Positions 48,861 to 57,010 of a stretch of 64,000 bases of DNA are shown piece by piece. Within the stretch, counting starts at the first letter, position 1, and each line of letters begins with the position of its first letter. Where the stretch lies: the NCBI GenBank assembly GCA_963677395.2, contig OY781965.2, forward strand, positions 2,914,001 to 2,978,000, in the 5' to 3' direction. The notes beneath the pieces were generated by a model, which was not told the origin of the DNA, did no database searches, and saw nothing but the letters and a program-made list of their open reading frames with translations. Position numbers and translations under genes: made by a program. This DNA is from G963667975 sp963677395. GTDB taxonomy: Bacteria > Bacteroidota > Bacteroidia > Bacteroidales > G963667975.

Positions 48861-48890
48861 AAAAGCAGGTGTAAATATACACCTGCTTTT
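48861..48890 (-). terminator. Intrinsic terminator after the 1805-residue cargo gene
   Basis: AAAAGCAGGTGTA and TACACCTGCTTTT form a perfect 13-bp stem with a 4-base loop, followed on the minus strand by a T-rich tail. It lies 11 bases after the stop at 48902. Confidence 0.88.
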
Positions 48891-48901
48891 GATACAATTG
48901 G

Positions 48902-51900
48902 TTAATAGACTGAGAATTTAACACTTTGCAGTACCGAACCGTTTGTTTCGAGGGTGCAGATATAAATCCCTTTTACCAAACCATCCAGTCCGATGATGGT
49001 ATTCCCGCTTTTATCGGCTGCTTTGCAATGGTATTTACGCCCCGTGGCATCATAAATACATAAAGTTGCCTCGCTTACATCATCGGGCAGTTGATAACTT
49101 ACCGTGACAAAGTCGTGAGCCGGATTAGGCGATGCCTGCAAAGGCTTAGCCTGTGGCTTGTGGATTGCCCTGAACCGCTTGCTCTTTTCCCGTGGCTGCT
49201 CATACGGTAAACGAATAAGCTCCTTAAGCTGATAATCCGGAACTGCCAGACTGTATAAAGCGGTTGCCGTTTCTACTACCTTGTAGTTCGAATCCTGCAT
49301 AAAGTCCTGTAATTTCATAAGTTCTTCACCTGTTACTGCATTGTTTGTCCAGCTTCTCTGGATCAGGTACATGGTTTTAAATGCCAGCACTTCGGCTTCT
49401 GCTCCGGAACTTAAAGTACATTCCTGTAAAAAGAAGGTAAACAGGGCGTCAATACTGTCATAGCGCAATAGTTTTTGGTTAATTCCTATCATTACAGGCA
49501 GGAATGTATAATCTTTATCCTTACGGTAGGATGCCAGTAAACTGTCGGCTATCCATGCTTCTCCCTCGTATGCAAAGGCGTCATAAAGCCTTGCACGGGC
49601 ATTTTGCTTTTGAGCATACAGGATGGATATTTCACTTTCCATCTTGTCCTTAGGTGAGTAATTTCCGGTAGCGTTTTCAAGTTCTGCCATAGTCTCCTCA
49701 GGGATAGGATTAATGCGGTTTTCCAATGCTTTCCAAACATCGCCAGAGCGTAAGCCCTGGGGATTCGCCAGCAGTATTAAGCGTATCATCGGAGCTGGAA
49801 ACAATTCTTCGTTGGCAGCGGCAGCAATTAATACTTCATCCGATACATAAGGGGATAGTTCCATCAACTGGTTAAACTGATCGTAAGATTCCCACGGGTA
49901 AGCCAGTTCGATGGCATCCTTTAACGCCTGGGTATTGCCCCCGTCCACATACATTTTATAAAGCAGTGTCTGGCTGTTTAACTGCGCACTCAGGGTATTT
50001 AACTGCGTAATTGCATCCATGCTAAACGGCTGTGAAGGGGGTGGCTGTATGGCTACAGGCGGGCAGGCAGTGGTTTTATCAAAATTTATTCCTTGAATTG
50101 ATTGTAACCAGATATTATTTGCATTCAAACTATAACAAAAAGGAGCATTTGAAGGAATATCCAAATAAACATACTTAAATAATGTTGCATCATTAAATAA
50201 ATCATTGTTGCCTGTAGCACAGCTATGCGAGAAACGGTTATTGGCGGTAAACTGCATGGCAGCCGCTCCGGTTACCGCCCCGGGATTATTACCCTGAGCA
50301 CTTGCAATACCTTCGCTTGCCGGAGTAGGTGCCGTAAGGTTTAGCTTGCGGGCTGCAATGTCAAAGTAGCAATTACTAAAGTCGTTGCATTTCATCACCA
50401 GTCCTTTGTTAACAAAACCACTGGCATCATTTGCACGGTTGTTTCCCAAAGCAATAACCCCGTAACGTATAGAATCGAAACTACAATTGTAAATCTTATT
50501 CGGGTTTTCCCCGGTATTCACGGCTAACACCCCGATATACCCGCTTGCCGAATCGACACAGGGGCGGAAGATATTTCCTTCAAACTTCAATGTTTGCCAA
50601 CACTGGGTATAAACACCATAAGGCTGTCCGGATAAAGTATCCCATAGCGACTGTATTTTTGGCGGTACATGAAAGATATTCGACAGGAAGGTATTATACT
50701 TATTATTGTAGGCATATATACCGTGGGTATTGTTCGTGAACTTACTGTCAATTACTTTTGCTTCTACAACTGTTCCGGTATCGCTTTTTGTCCAGACACC
50801 GTAACTAAGGTTTTTAAACTCGCAGGGAGTGATCGTACCCAAATCGCCGGGATAGGAACCTGAGTAGGTGGACTGTGCAACAAACGTGGAATTGTGCGCT
50901 TTAATCCCTGTTCCGATGTTTTCGAGTTTTGTATTACAGGGGGTAAAGTCATTGTGGAAAGCACAACCATTAAACTGAACCCGGTTTATCCCGTCAATAT
51001 CCACGAAGCCGATAAAGAGTGAATCAATGATATAATCCTCGTTGTAAACAAAGTTACAGTTGTTAAACGTACTCAGGTCGTAATACGGGGTATGATTATT
51101 CGGGTTACGGTTGATATAAGGTTTCATCTTCACCGAGAGGCGGTTATTTAAAAAGAGGGTGTTGTAACAGGAAACTTCGCCGCCACCATGGTTTGTCGAA
51201 AGGGTGGTGTCAATACTCTGGGTTCTGACAGCTAACAGTGCATTGGAGATGGTACTGTTCATTGTATATAATTCCCCGTGCTGACTACTATTGTAAAAAA
51301 TGCTCAGGTTATGATTTCCTTCCACTACAATCCCTTTCCAGTAACGTTTGCATGAATTGGTCACCGTGGCATTTACAAGGTATAAGGTTGCCCCGGGTTT
51401 TACCCTGATCTCTTTACCAATCCCCATCTCCACAGTGGTACTGACGGTGAGGGTTACCCCGCTGTTCACGGTAATGTTTCCACAGTTGTATTTGGGTGTA
51501 CTCCACGTTTGGTTTGAGCTGACGGTAATATCCTGCGGCATTTCATTATAGCAGGGAATTCGTGATTCCCATACACTGCGTCCCCATGTTCCGGCATAAA
51601 GCACCATGCGGTCGTAGTCTATTTCCAAATCCATCACCATACAGCGGGGAAGGTTTTGCATATAGGGTTTCCAACTGCTCATGGTGTCGTTACGATAAAA
51701 TACGCCCATATCGTTTGCTACATACAGATCATGCAGATTACTTTCCCGGTTCAGTACAATACTGTTTACCGGAACACAGGAAAGCCCCGTGGAATAGTCG
51801 TCCCATGAAAGCCCGCCGTCGGTGGTGTGCATTACCCGGTATTCTCCGTTCATGATATGACCGGAATATTGATCGAGGGTAATCCAAAGCTCCTTGGAGT

Positions 51901-54319
51901 TATCGGGATTTACGGCAATATCGGTAAGTCCTCTGGCGTGAAAGATATAGGGCAGTGAGTCGGTGGTAAGATCCTGCCAGTGCCAGATGTTATTGATTTG
52001 TACACCACGATATATTTTATGCCCTGCCGGATAATTATTTCCCTGTCCGGCTTCATTTCTGCCTTCTGTCCGAACCGGGAATATGGCAAATAAGGTATCC
52101 TTACTCGAAGGGGCAAATTCCAGTGCCTGCAAACTCCATGCCCAATGGCTTAAAGAAGGATAACCATAGGCAGGAAAGGAGATTCTTGACCACGAAAAAC
52201 CATCTAAATTATTTGTCTGGTAAATATCATGATGTGCCAGATAAAAGAGGTTTGCCGTATCGGGGCGGATGGCTAAGGGTGCTGCGTAGGTGCAGGGCTG
52301 TGTCCACCACGGATTTCCAAAGTCAGTAGTCAATAATGGTGTTTTTTGCGGGGTGGCACAATAGCCCTGATCATATAGCCAGGCATTGCTCGAAAAATAC
52401 ATCTGGTCAGGGTAATAGTTCTGGCTCGGGTTGTAGTAGAGTTCATTGTTGGTAATCCCGAAATAGTTGGTGGGTGAATTTGCAAATCCCTGCGTGTATG
52501 AATTATACCCTAACTGCTCATCCACAATTTTGGAAGAACCCCCGTCCATAAAGGCGGTGGAATGCCAGGGATAAATGCAGGCTTTTGACCAATAACCGTT
52601 ACGATAGGAACTATGCACCAGCACATTGGTTGCAGAATATTTGCTACTGCTCAGATTTCGTACCTGAGCAATCGCCAGTCCTTTATAGTTTACATTGGAA
52701 TATACAGGCAGACCTGATTTAAACGATATATCGGAGATTCCGCCTTCGTTTCCGATGAGTATTTTGGGTTCGTTCAGCGTGCTGTAATACTTCGAGGCTA
52801 TATCACGGATACCATAATGGCATTTATCATTATAGGTTGGACTTTCAGAAGGACCGCTAAGCCCCGGACTTGAAATATAAGGAGTAGATGTAATGGTATT
52901 CGTTGGTGGGTCAAAGGATATTATCGTAACATAATATCCCCCGATGAGCATATAATAAATCTGATTTTTTTCCGCGACTTTAAAGGCGTTGTACCGATAA
53001 CCAAATCCTGCAAATGCTGAGTTGAAATTGTTGGCAACAGGGGTTGTAGAGTATTCCTGATACGTCAACAAGGTTGAATCATTTACATAGTTTACGTTCT
53101 TTTTCAACACTCCGATATGTAACCAGCTCGTGGTCGGGTCTGTCATTGAAACTTCTTTGTAAACCACGTAAAACAGGTTATTCGGGTTTGTTGTTTTGTA
53201 TTGGTCAATGGCTATATATTCAATAAAGTTATGGACATTGTCATAAGGCAGGGTTATTTGAGAGGGTTTGCCTGAGAAGAAATGGGTATTATTCCTGAAT
53301 TGATAAAACAGTTCGGCGTTTTGCCGGATATTTTCCCGGTAAAAACCATCGGTGGAAAAACACAGGGCATGGTAATTTCTGGTGATACTGTCCCTGTATA
53401 ATGTATCGGAAAGCTCAAAATCACGAATACGGCTTTGCAACCACGTGGAATCATTGTTGTGGGGGACTCCGATTTTACGTGCATTATTGAAAAACGAAGC
53501 CTGACTAAGTGCATTTACCGAATAAACGGTATCTCCTTTGGCAATCAGCCAGTCATTGGGATAAGAACCAAGATTTCGTTTGTCTTTTAATACTTTCCAG
53601 ATTACCTCACTGGTAAGAAAACTATTGTTGGTCATATACGTCGGCAACAACTGGCTCCATGTTGCTCCGTTATTGGTGGTAAAGAGTAATCCTATTCCTT
53701 CCCCGATAAACATGTCCATGCTGGGATTAAACGAAGCAGCCATTAGCTGGGTGCCATGTTTATCCAGACTGCTTACTCCAAAGCCTGTGAGAGCCCCGGT
53801 GTAGGTATCGGAAATGTTTTTCCAGGTACTGTTCAGTATATTAAACTGCCAGATGCCGGAGGCTTCGGTACCGATCATATAGTTATCGGGATTGGCAGGG
53901 TCTTGCCAGATGGAAGTTACCGTTCCAAGGTTTTGCACGGGCGACTCACTCGCCCCTGTTTGTTTCCAGTCTGAATAGGGATGACTCGGGGGAAGGGTAA
54001 TCGCGGCGGCGTTCAGATCGGCAGTTTCTTTGTAAACTCCTGCCATACCATCCTGCGGGCTATCTGCCCAAATGGAACGTGAGCCAAAAATATCGCTCCA
54101 AACCTTAAAGCGGTTATAGAGTTCGTAGGTATTATCGGAATCTTTGTAAACTTTAAAGTAGTCCAGACCAAGTTTGTGCAAATCAAAAAAGTTGGCTTTG
54201 GGGGAGTAAGTTCCGTAGAGCCATGCGGCTCCGTCGGAACGCCTGGGATTATCCTGACTATAGCCGGAAATGCCCAACAGCATAAAAATGCTGACGAGAA
54301 AAAATAAAATCTTGTTCAT
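48902..54319 (-). CDS. giant type IX secretion cargo protein: beta-propeller, beta-helix and helical domain
   Basis: The 1805-residue protein has a signal peptide (MNKILFFLVSIFMLLGISGYSQ). A sortilin/BNR-like propeller region (about 120-910) contains TTNNGATWSQLLP, HTTDGGLSWDDYSTGL and LYVANDMGVFYRNDTMSSWKPYMQNLP. From about 925 to 1400 a right-handed beta-helix is likely (NITVNSGVTLTVSTTVEMG, CYNTLFLNNRLSVKM, NNTHGIYAYNNKYNTF). An alpha-helical region (about 1430-1720) follows, and then a C-terminal sorting domain from about 1730 (LQASPNPAHDFVTVSYQL, LCIYDATGRKYHCKA, LVKGIYICTLETNGSVLQSVKF). It is probably surface-anchored or released. Function could be adhesion or glycan binding, but no catalytic motif was recognised. 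Confidence 0.85.
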   Translation of the reverse strand: MNKILFFLVSIFMLLGISGYSQDNPRRSDGAAWLYGTYSPKANFFDLHKLGLDYFKVYKDSDNTYELYNRFKVWSDIFGSRSIWADSPQDGMAGVYKETADLNAAAITLPPSHPYSDWKQTGASESPVQNLGTVTSIWQDPANPDNYMIGTEASGIWQFNILNSTWKNISDTYTGALTGFGVSSLDKHGTQLMAASFNPSMDMFIGEGIGLLFTTNNGATWSQLLPTYMTNNSFLTSEVIWKVLKDKRNLGSYPNDWLIAKGDTVYSVNALSQASFFNNARKIGVPHNNDSTWLQSRIRDFELSDTLYRDSITRNYHALCFSTDGFYRENIRQNAELFYQFRNNTHFFSGKPSQITLPYDNVHNFIEYIAIDQYKTTNPNNLFYVVYKEVSMTDPTTSWLHIGVLKKNVNYVNDSTLLTYQEYSTTPVANNFNSAFAGFGYRYNAFKVAEKNQIYYMLIGGYYVTIISFDPPTNTITSTPYISSPGLSGPSESPTYNDKCHYGIRDIASKYYSTLNEPKILIGNEGGISDISFKSGLPVYSNVNYKGLAIAQVRNLSSSKYSATNVLVHSSYRNGYWSKACIYPWHSTAFMDGGSSKIVDEQLGYNSYTQGFANSPTNYFGITNNELYYNPSQNYYPDQMYFSSNAWLYDQGYCATPQKTPLLTTDFGNPWWTQPCTYAAPLAIRPDTANLFYLAHHDIYQTNNLDGFSWSRISFPAYGYPSLSHWAWSLQALEFAPSSKDTLFAIFPVRTEGRNEAGQGNNYPAGHKIYRGVQINNIWHWQDLTTDSLPYIFHARGLTDIAVNPDNSKELWITLDQYSGHIMNGEYRVMHTTDGGLSWDDYSTGLSCVPVNSIVLNRESNLHDLYVANDMGVFYRNDTMSSWKPYMQNLPRCMVMDLEIDYDRMVLYAGTWGRSVWESRIPCYNEMPQDITVSSNQTWSTPKYNCGNITVNSGVTLTVSTTVEMGIGKEIRVKPGATLYLVNATVTNSCKRYWKGIVVEGNHNLSIFYNSSQHGELYTMNSTISNALLAVRTQSIDTTLSTNHGGGEVSCYNTLFLNNRLSVKMKPYINRNPNNHTPYYDLSTFNNCNFVYNEDYIIDSLFIGFVDIDGINRVQFNGCAFHNDFTPCNTKLENIGTGIKAHNSTFVAQSTYSGSYPGDLGTITPCEFKNLSYGVWTKSDTGTVVEAKVIDSKFTNNTHGIYAYNNKYNTFLSNIFHVPPKIQSLWDTLSGQPYGVYTQCWQTLKFEGNIFRPCVDSASGYIGVLAVNTGENPNKIYNCSFDSIRYGVIALGNNRANDASGFVNKGLVMKCNDFSNCYFDIAARKLNLTAPTPASEGIASAQGNNPGAVTGAAAMQFTANNRFSHSCATGNNDLFNDATLFKYVYLDIPSNAPFCYSLNANNIWLQSIQGINFDKTTACPPVAIQPPPSQPFSMDAITQLNTLSAQLNSQTLLYKMYVDGGNTQALKDAIELAYPWESYDQFNQLMELSPYVSDEVLIAAAANEELFPAPMIRLILLANPQGLRSGDVWKALENRINPIPEETMAELENATGNYSPKDKMESEISILYAQKQNARARLYDAFAYEGEAWIADSLLASYRKDKDYTFLPVMIGINQKLLRYDSIDALFTFFLQECTLSSGAEAEVLAFKTMYLIQRSWTNNAVTGEELMKLQDFMQDSNYKVVETATALYSLAVPDYQLKELIRLPYEQPREKSKRFRAIHKPQAKPLQASPNPAHDFVTVSYQLPDDVSEATLCIYDATGRKYHCKAADKSGNTIIGLDGLVKGIYICTLETNGSVLQSVKFSVY

Positions 54320-54670
54320 AATTAATTGGTTTAGTTAAAAAACTAAGATAAATGAATCTTTGCGTACTTCGGAAGAAGTTATTTTCTACGCAAAAGAATT
54401 GAGATGACTGAATAGTTCTATTCACGTTTCACGTAAATGGCGGACTACGGAGGTTATTTTGTCCTGTACCTGAATTAATAATTTCATTCATAGTGTAATA
54501 AGACGGTTAAGTTAATACTAAGCCACGAACTTATACAAAGATCGTGTTGAATGAACCGTAAACAAAGAGTTATTGGTTGTATTTTACAACTGTGAGTTGT
54601 AGCTCTTCCCTTTTGAAGGATTATTTTTGAATATGCAGGTCTGTTTCATGGCAATGGGGGTTGTATAATT

Positions 54671-54699
54671 GTCACCCGCCAATAAAAAAGGCGTGTGAC
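54671..54699 (+). repeat. Hairpin GTCACCCGCC/GGCGTGTGAC
   Basis: Ten-base arms pair with one mismatch around a nine-base A-rich loop. A short T run follows on the plus strand. It precedes the rod-like fold by 13 bases. Confidence 0.6.
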
Positions 54700-54712
54700 T
54701 TTTACTATATCT

Positions 54713-54826
54713 GTTCACAAGGTACCGCCAAGCACCCCACCAGCCAAATAAGTAAAGCCCACGCCGTAGCGTGAGCGTTTCTACTTATTATTCCTGGTGG
54801 TTAAAAAATTGGCGGTTTTTGTAAAC
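54713..54826 (+). ncRNA. Candidate structured RNA: 114-nt rod-like hairpin
   Basis: Five nested pairings lie on one axis: GTTCACAA/TTGTAAAC (one mismatch), ACCGCCAA/TTGGCGGT, CCACCAG/CTGGTGG, AATAAGTA/TACTTATT and CACGC/GCGTG, with a CGTA loop at the tip and AAA/TTT stacked beneath it. The chance of five ordered stems arising at random is low. A hairpin AATAGC-AAAC-GCTATT with a T-rich tail (54833-54860) follows on the plus strand as a possible terminator, and a TATTTTTG element lies upstream at 54622-54629. Whether it acts as RNA or as DNA (recombination or MITE-like) is open. Confidence 0.45.
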
Positions 54827-54832
54827 AAGAAT

Positions 54833-54860
54833 AATAGCAAACGCTATTTATATATTTTTT
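54833..54860 (+). terminator. Terminator-like hairpin after the rod-like fold
   Basis: AATAGC (54833-54838) and GCTATT (54843-54848) flank an AAAC loop, followed by TATATATTTTTT. The stem is AT-rich, so strength is uncertain. Confidence 0.4.
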
Positions 54861-54953
54861 AGATTCTTATTGCTCCATAGGCAGGATTTAATGTTTACGG
54901 GTGTAAATGTAGTAGTTTTTAAAGATTGGTACAAGCAGAATTTTGTTTGTAAA

Positions 54954-55025
54954 AGAAAACCGCCAGCCCTTCCAGATGATAAATATTAAGTATTAAAAAA
55001 AAGCATTGCAGACTGGACGGTTTCT
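54954..55025 (-). repeat. CCGCCAGCC hairpin, copy 1
   Basis: The right arm reads CTGGACGGTTTCT and pairs with AGAAAACCGCCAG with the same bulges as copy 2. The 18-base arm AGAAAACCGCCAGCCCTT is identical in both copies. Read on the minus strand it is followed by T-rich sequence, so it may be a terminator. Confidence 0.65.
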
Positions 55026-55092
55026 CTTCTCTAAAGTTATGTATTGAAAAAAAAGTGCTTGGGATAGGTTTAATAATTTATTTGCGTATTAT

Positions 55093-55167
55093 AAGAAAAC
55101 CGCCAGCCCTTTTCAGTGTACTAATATTTGTTAAGTTATTATTAACAATAAGGCTGGTCGGTTTCTT
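55093..55167 (-). repeat. CCGCCAGCC hairpin, copy 2 (likely terminator of the 324-residue gene)
   Basis: AAGAAAACCGCCAGCC pairs with GGCTGGTCGGTTTCTT, giving about 15 pairs with two single-base bulges. A TTGTTAA/TTAACAA hairpin lies in the loop. It lies about 46 bases after the stop of the leftward gene at 55214 and has a T-rich tail on the minus strand. Confidence 0.65.
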
Positions 55168-55213
55168 TTCCCTTAGAGCTATGCTTAGGTGTTTATAAGG
55201 GTTCTTTTGCCGG

Positions 55214-56188
55214 CTACACGAACAGAATTTCTACTTCTGCTTCGGCTGCAACGCTCTTATTCATCATCAGGATAAAGCGGTTTGCCGGAGCTCCCAGTTG
55301 GGTAGCGGTAATTTCTTTTTCTTCGCCCGATAGTAATTCAATGGCTGTCGGACTTAGCGGAGCATCAACAGTTGCAGCACCATATACCAAAACTGCCTCG
55401 GAACCTACATTGCTGAAAAGCATGGTTTTGTCAACCGAAAAGGCAAATCCGGCTTCTTTGGTAGCATTTGCCGGGATTGTTACGGTGTAGGTATCGGAAG
55501 TACCATTCGTTTGTTTTGATTTCGATTTTTTACGGAGTAAACTATTGGTAAAGAATGTTTTTGCATAGCCAGGATTGTCAATATAAAGGATTGCAAGCTT
55601 GTGAACATTAATAGTAAGTTGGCGTGCTAGCTTGGTTGTGATTGTTTCAATATCTTTTACCGAAATATCAACATCTCCTTTTTTACCTTCCTGACTATCA
55701 AGGGCTACTTTATATGTATGGTAACAATCGGTAAATTCTTGTTCCAACTCCGGACCAAGCTCTGGCTTATAGGTATTACTTCCTTTAATTACCTGATCAA
55801 AAAGCTCATCAATGTTTTTCTTGGTAACTGACGAAAACTGACTCAAACCTTTTGGAAAAAACTCAAGATAAGCCTCCGAGCTTTTCCCGAACTTGTTACG
55901 AATTAATCCTTCACGCTGGGTTATAAGTTTTTTAAACTTTTCTATGCATTGATCTACGGTAAAAGTACGGGCGGTACGCGTAGCTTTCCCCGAATTAATC
56001 TGCTTTACTGCAAGAGTATATTCCTCCAGTAGGGGCTTAGTATCATCAATAATATCGCCAACAGGTTCTCCTTTGGCTTTTGCTTGCTGAAGTATGTAAA
56101 GATGATTATCAACATACTTTCTGAAACTTTCCCTACTGAAATTTCTATTTTCATAAGGGTTTTCGAAATAATAACTTTCGTTTCTCAT
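55214..56188 (-). CDS. protein of unknown function, helical N-terminus and beta-rich C-terminus
   Basis: I do not recognise this 324-residue protein. It has no signal peptide or membrane helix. Residues 1-215 are mostly helical and charged (SRESFRKYVDNHLYILQQAKAKGEPVGDIIDDTKPLLEEYTLAVKQ, then CIEKFKKLITQREGLIRNKF). Residues 225-324 look like a beta domain (YTVTIPANATKEAGFAFSV, MLFSNVGSEAVLVYGAATV, IELLSGEEKEITATQLGAPANRFILMMNKS). A linker KKSKSKQTNGTSD separates them. It lies alone between two arrays of repeats. TATATTTG on the minus strand at 56231-56238 would give a leader of about 38 bases. Confidence 0.75.
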   Translation of the reverse strand: MRNESYYFENPYENRNFSRESFRKYVDNHLYILQQAKAKGEPVGDIIDDTKPLLEEYTLAVKQINSGKATRTARTFTVDQCIEKFKKLITQREGLIRNKFGKSSEAYLEFFPKGLSQFSSVTKKNIDELFDQVIKGSNTYKPELGPELEQEFTDCYHTYKVALDSQEGKKGDVDISVKDIETITTKLARQLTINVHKLAILYIDNPGYAKTFFTNSLLRKKSKSKQTNGTSDTYTVTIPANATKEAGFAFSVDKTMLFSNVGSEAVLVYGAATVDAPLSPTAIELLSGEEKEITATQLGAPANRFILMMNKSVAAEAEVEILFV

Positions 56189-56230
56189 AAATGGGGATTT
56201 TTAAAATTCTACAATTCAAATTGATTAATG

Positions 56231-56238
56231 CAAATATA
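56231..56238 (-). promoter_or_regulatory. -7 element (TATATTTG) of the 324-residue gene
   Basis: TATATTTG on the minus strand fits TAnnTTTG in an AT-rich region 43 bases upstream of the ATG. Confidence 0.4.
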
Positions 56239-56378
56239 GAATATTATAATGCAAAAAACGCATATACTATATTATTATTTCGCAGTAGCACTATTTTTAT
56301 ATCACAATTAAGTAATTATCTTTTATTACCCTATACATATAAATCATTGATAGAAAACTTTTTTTACTGTATATGTTT

Positions 56379-56872
56379 CTGCGAAAGACAAGGCAAATTT
56401 TTTTATATATATACTGCTCTGCGAAAGATAGGGCAAAAACTTTTTTTTATATATCCCGCTCTGCGAAAGATAAGGCAAAAACTTTTTTTTATATATACCG
56501 CTCTGCGAAAGATAGGGCAAAAACTTTTTTTTATATATACCGCTCTGCGAAAGATAGGGCAAAAACTTTTTTTTATATATACCTCTCTGCGAAAGATAAG
56601 GCAAAAACTTTTTTTTATATATACCGCTCTGCGAAAGATAAGGCAAAAACTTTTTTTTATATATACCGCTCTGCGAAAGATAGGGCAAAAACTTTTTTTT
56701 ATATATACCGCTCTGCGAAAGATAAGGCAAAAACTTTTTTTTATATATACCTCTCTGCGAAAGATAAGGCAAAAACTTTTTTTTATATATACCTCTCTGC
56801 GAAAGATAGGGCAAAAACTTTTTTTCCTATATACCTCTCTGCAAAAGATAGGGCAAAAACTTTTCTTCTTAT
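56379..56872. repeat. Minisatellite B: twelve tandem units of 42 bp with phased T tracts
   Basis: The core GCGAAAGA recurs at 56381, 56421, 56463, 56505, 56547, 56589, 56631, 56673, 56715, 56757, 56799 and (as GCAAAAGA) 56841. Spacing is 42 bases except for the first (40). Each unit has AGGGCAAAAACTTTTTTTT and then ATATATACCGCTCT. Two positions vary between units (ATAAGG or ATAGGG; CCGCTC or CCTCTC). Open frames of 150-230 codons on both strands arise because 42 is a multiple of three; none has a convincing start, so I call no gene. Confidence 0.95.
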
Positions 56873-57010
56873 GTACTCTGCGGATTTTCTAAGCCGGAAA
56901 ATAATAATCGATGGATCTGTTTCTGATAAAACCATCCAATTATGGATGGAACATTATCCAAACTCCTATTTAAGTCGGGATAAAGGGGCATATACCGAAG
57001 AGTGGTAATA

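Larger units (their letters stand above)
54320..55213. other. 894-base hairpin-rich intergenic region
   Basis: It lies between the start of the 1805-residue gene and the end of the 324-residue gene, both leftward. It holds an inverted repeat TTTGCGTA/TACGCAAA (54360-54393), which would be in the leader of the cargo gene. A GTCACCCGCC/GGCGTGTGAC hairpin (54671-54699), the rod-like fold at 54713-54826, a terminator-like hairpin at 54833-54860 and two CCGCCAGCC hairpins (54954-55025, 55093-55167) follow. No open frame of note was found. Confidence 0.8.
56189..57010. other. 822-base region without genes, mostly minisatellite B
   Basis: The left 190 bases are AT-rich and hold the promoter of the 324-residue gene. 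The array fills 56379-56872. The remaining 138 bases carry one short open frame (MYSADFLSRKIII) that continues from the repeats and has no recognised family. No terminator was found after the NlpC/P60 gene. Confidence 0.6.

Noticed and set aside
54713..54826. Integron attC site
   Set aside because: The fold is attC-like in shape, but the outer arms do not match the RYYYAAC/GTTRRRY boxes, no integrase gene is nearby, and no cassette layout is seen.
35131..56872. Possible CRISPR arrays
   Set aside because: Both are strict tandem repeats without unique spacers, and no cas gene is present in the window.
56191..57008. Frames of 150-233 codons on both strands encoding 14-residue repeats
   Set aside because: They are by-products of minisatellite B. 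The minus frame starts at TTG, and the plus frames start in AT-rich leader sequence without homology.
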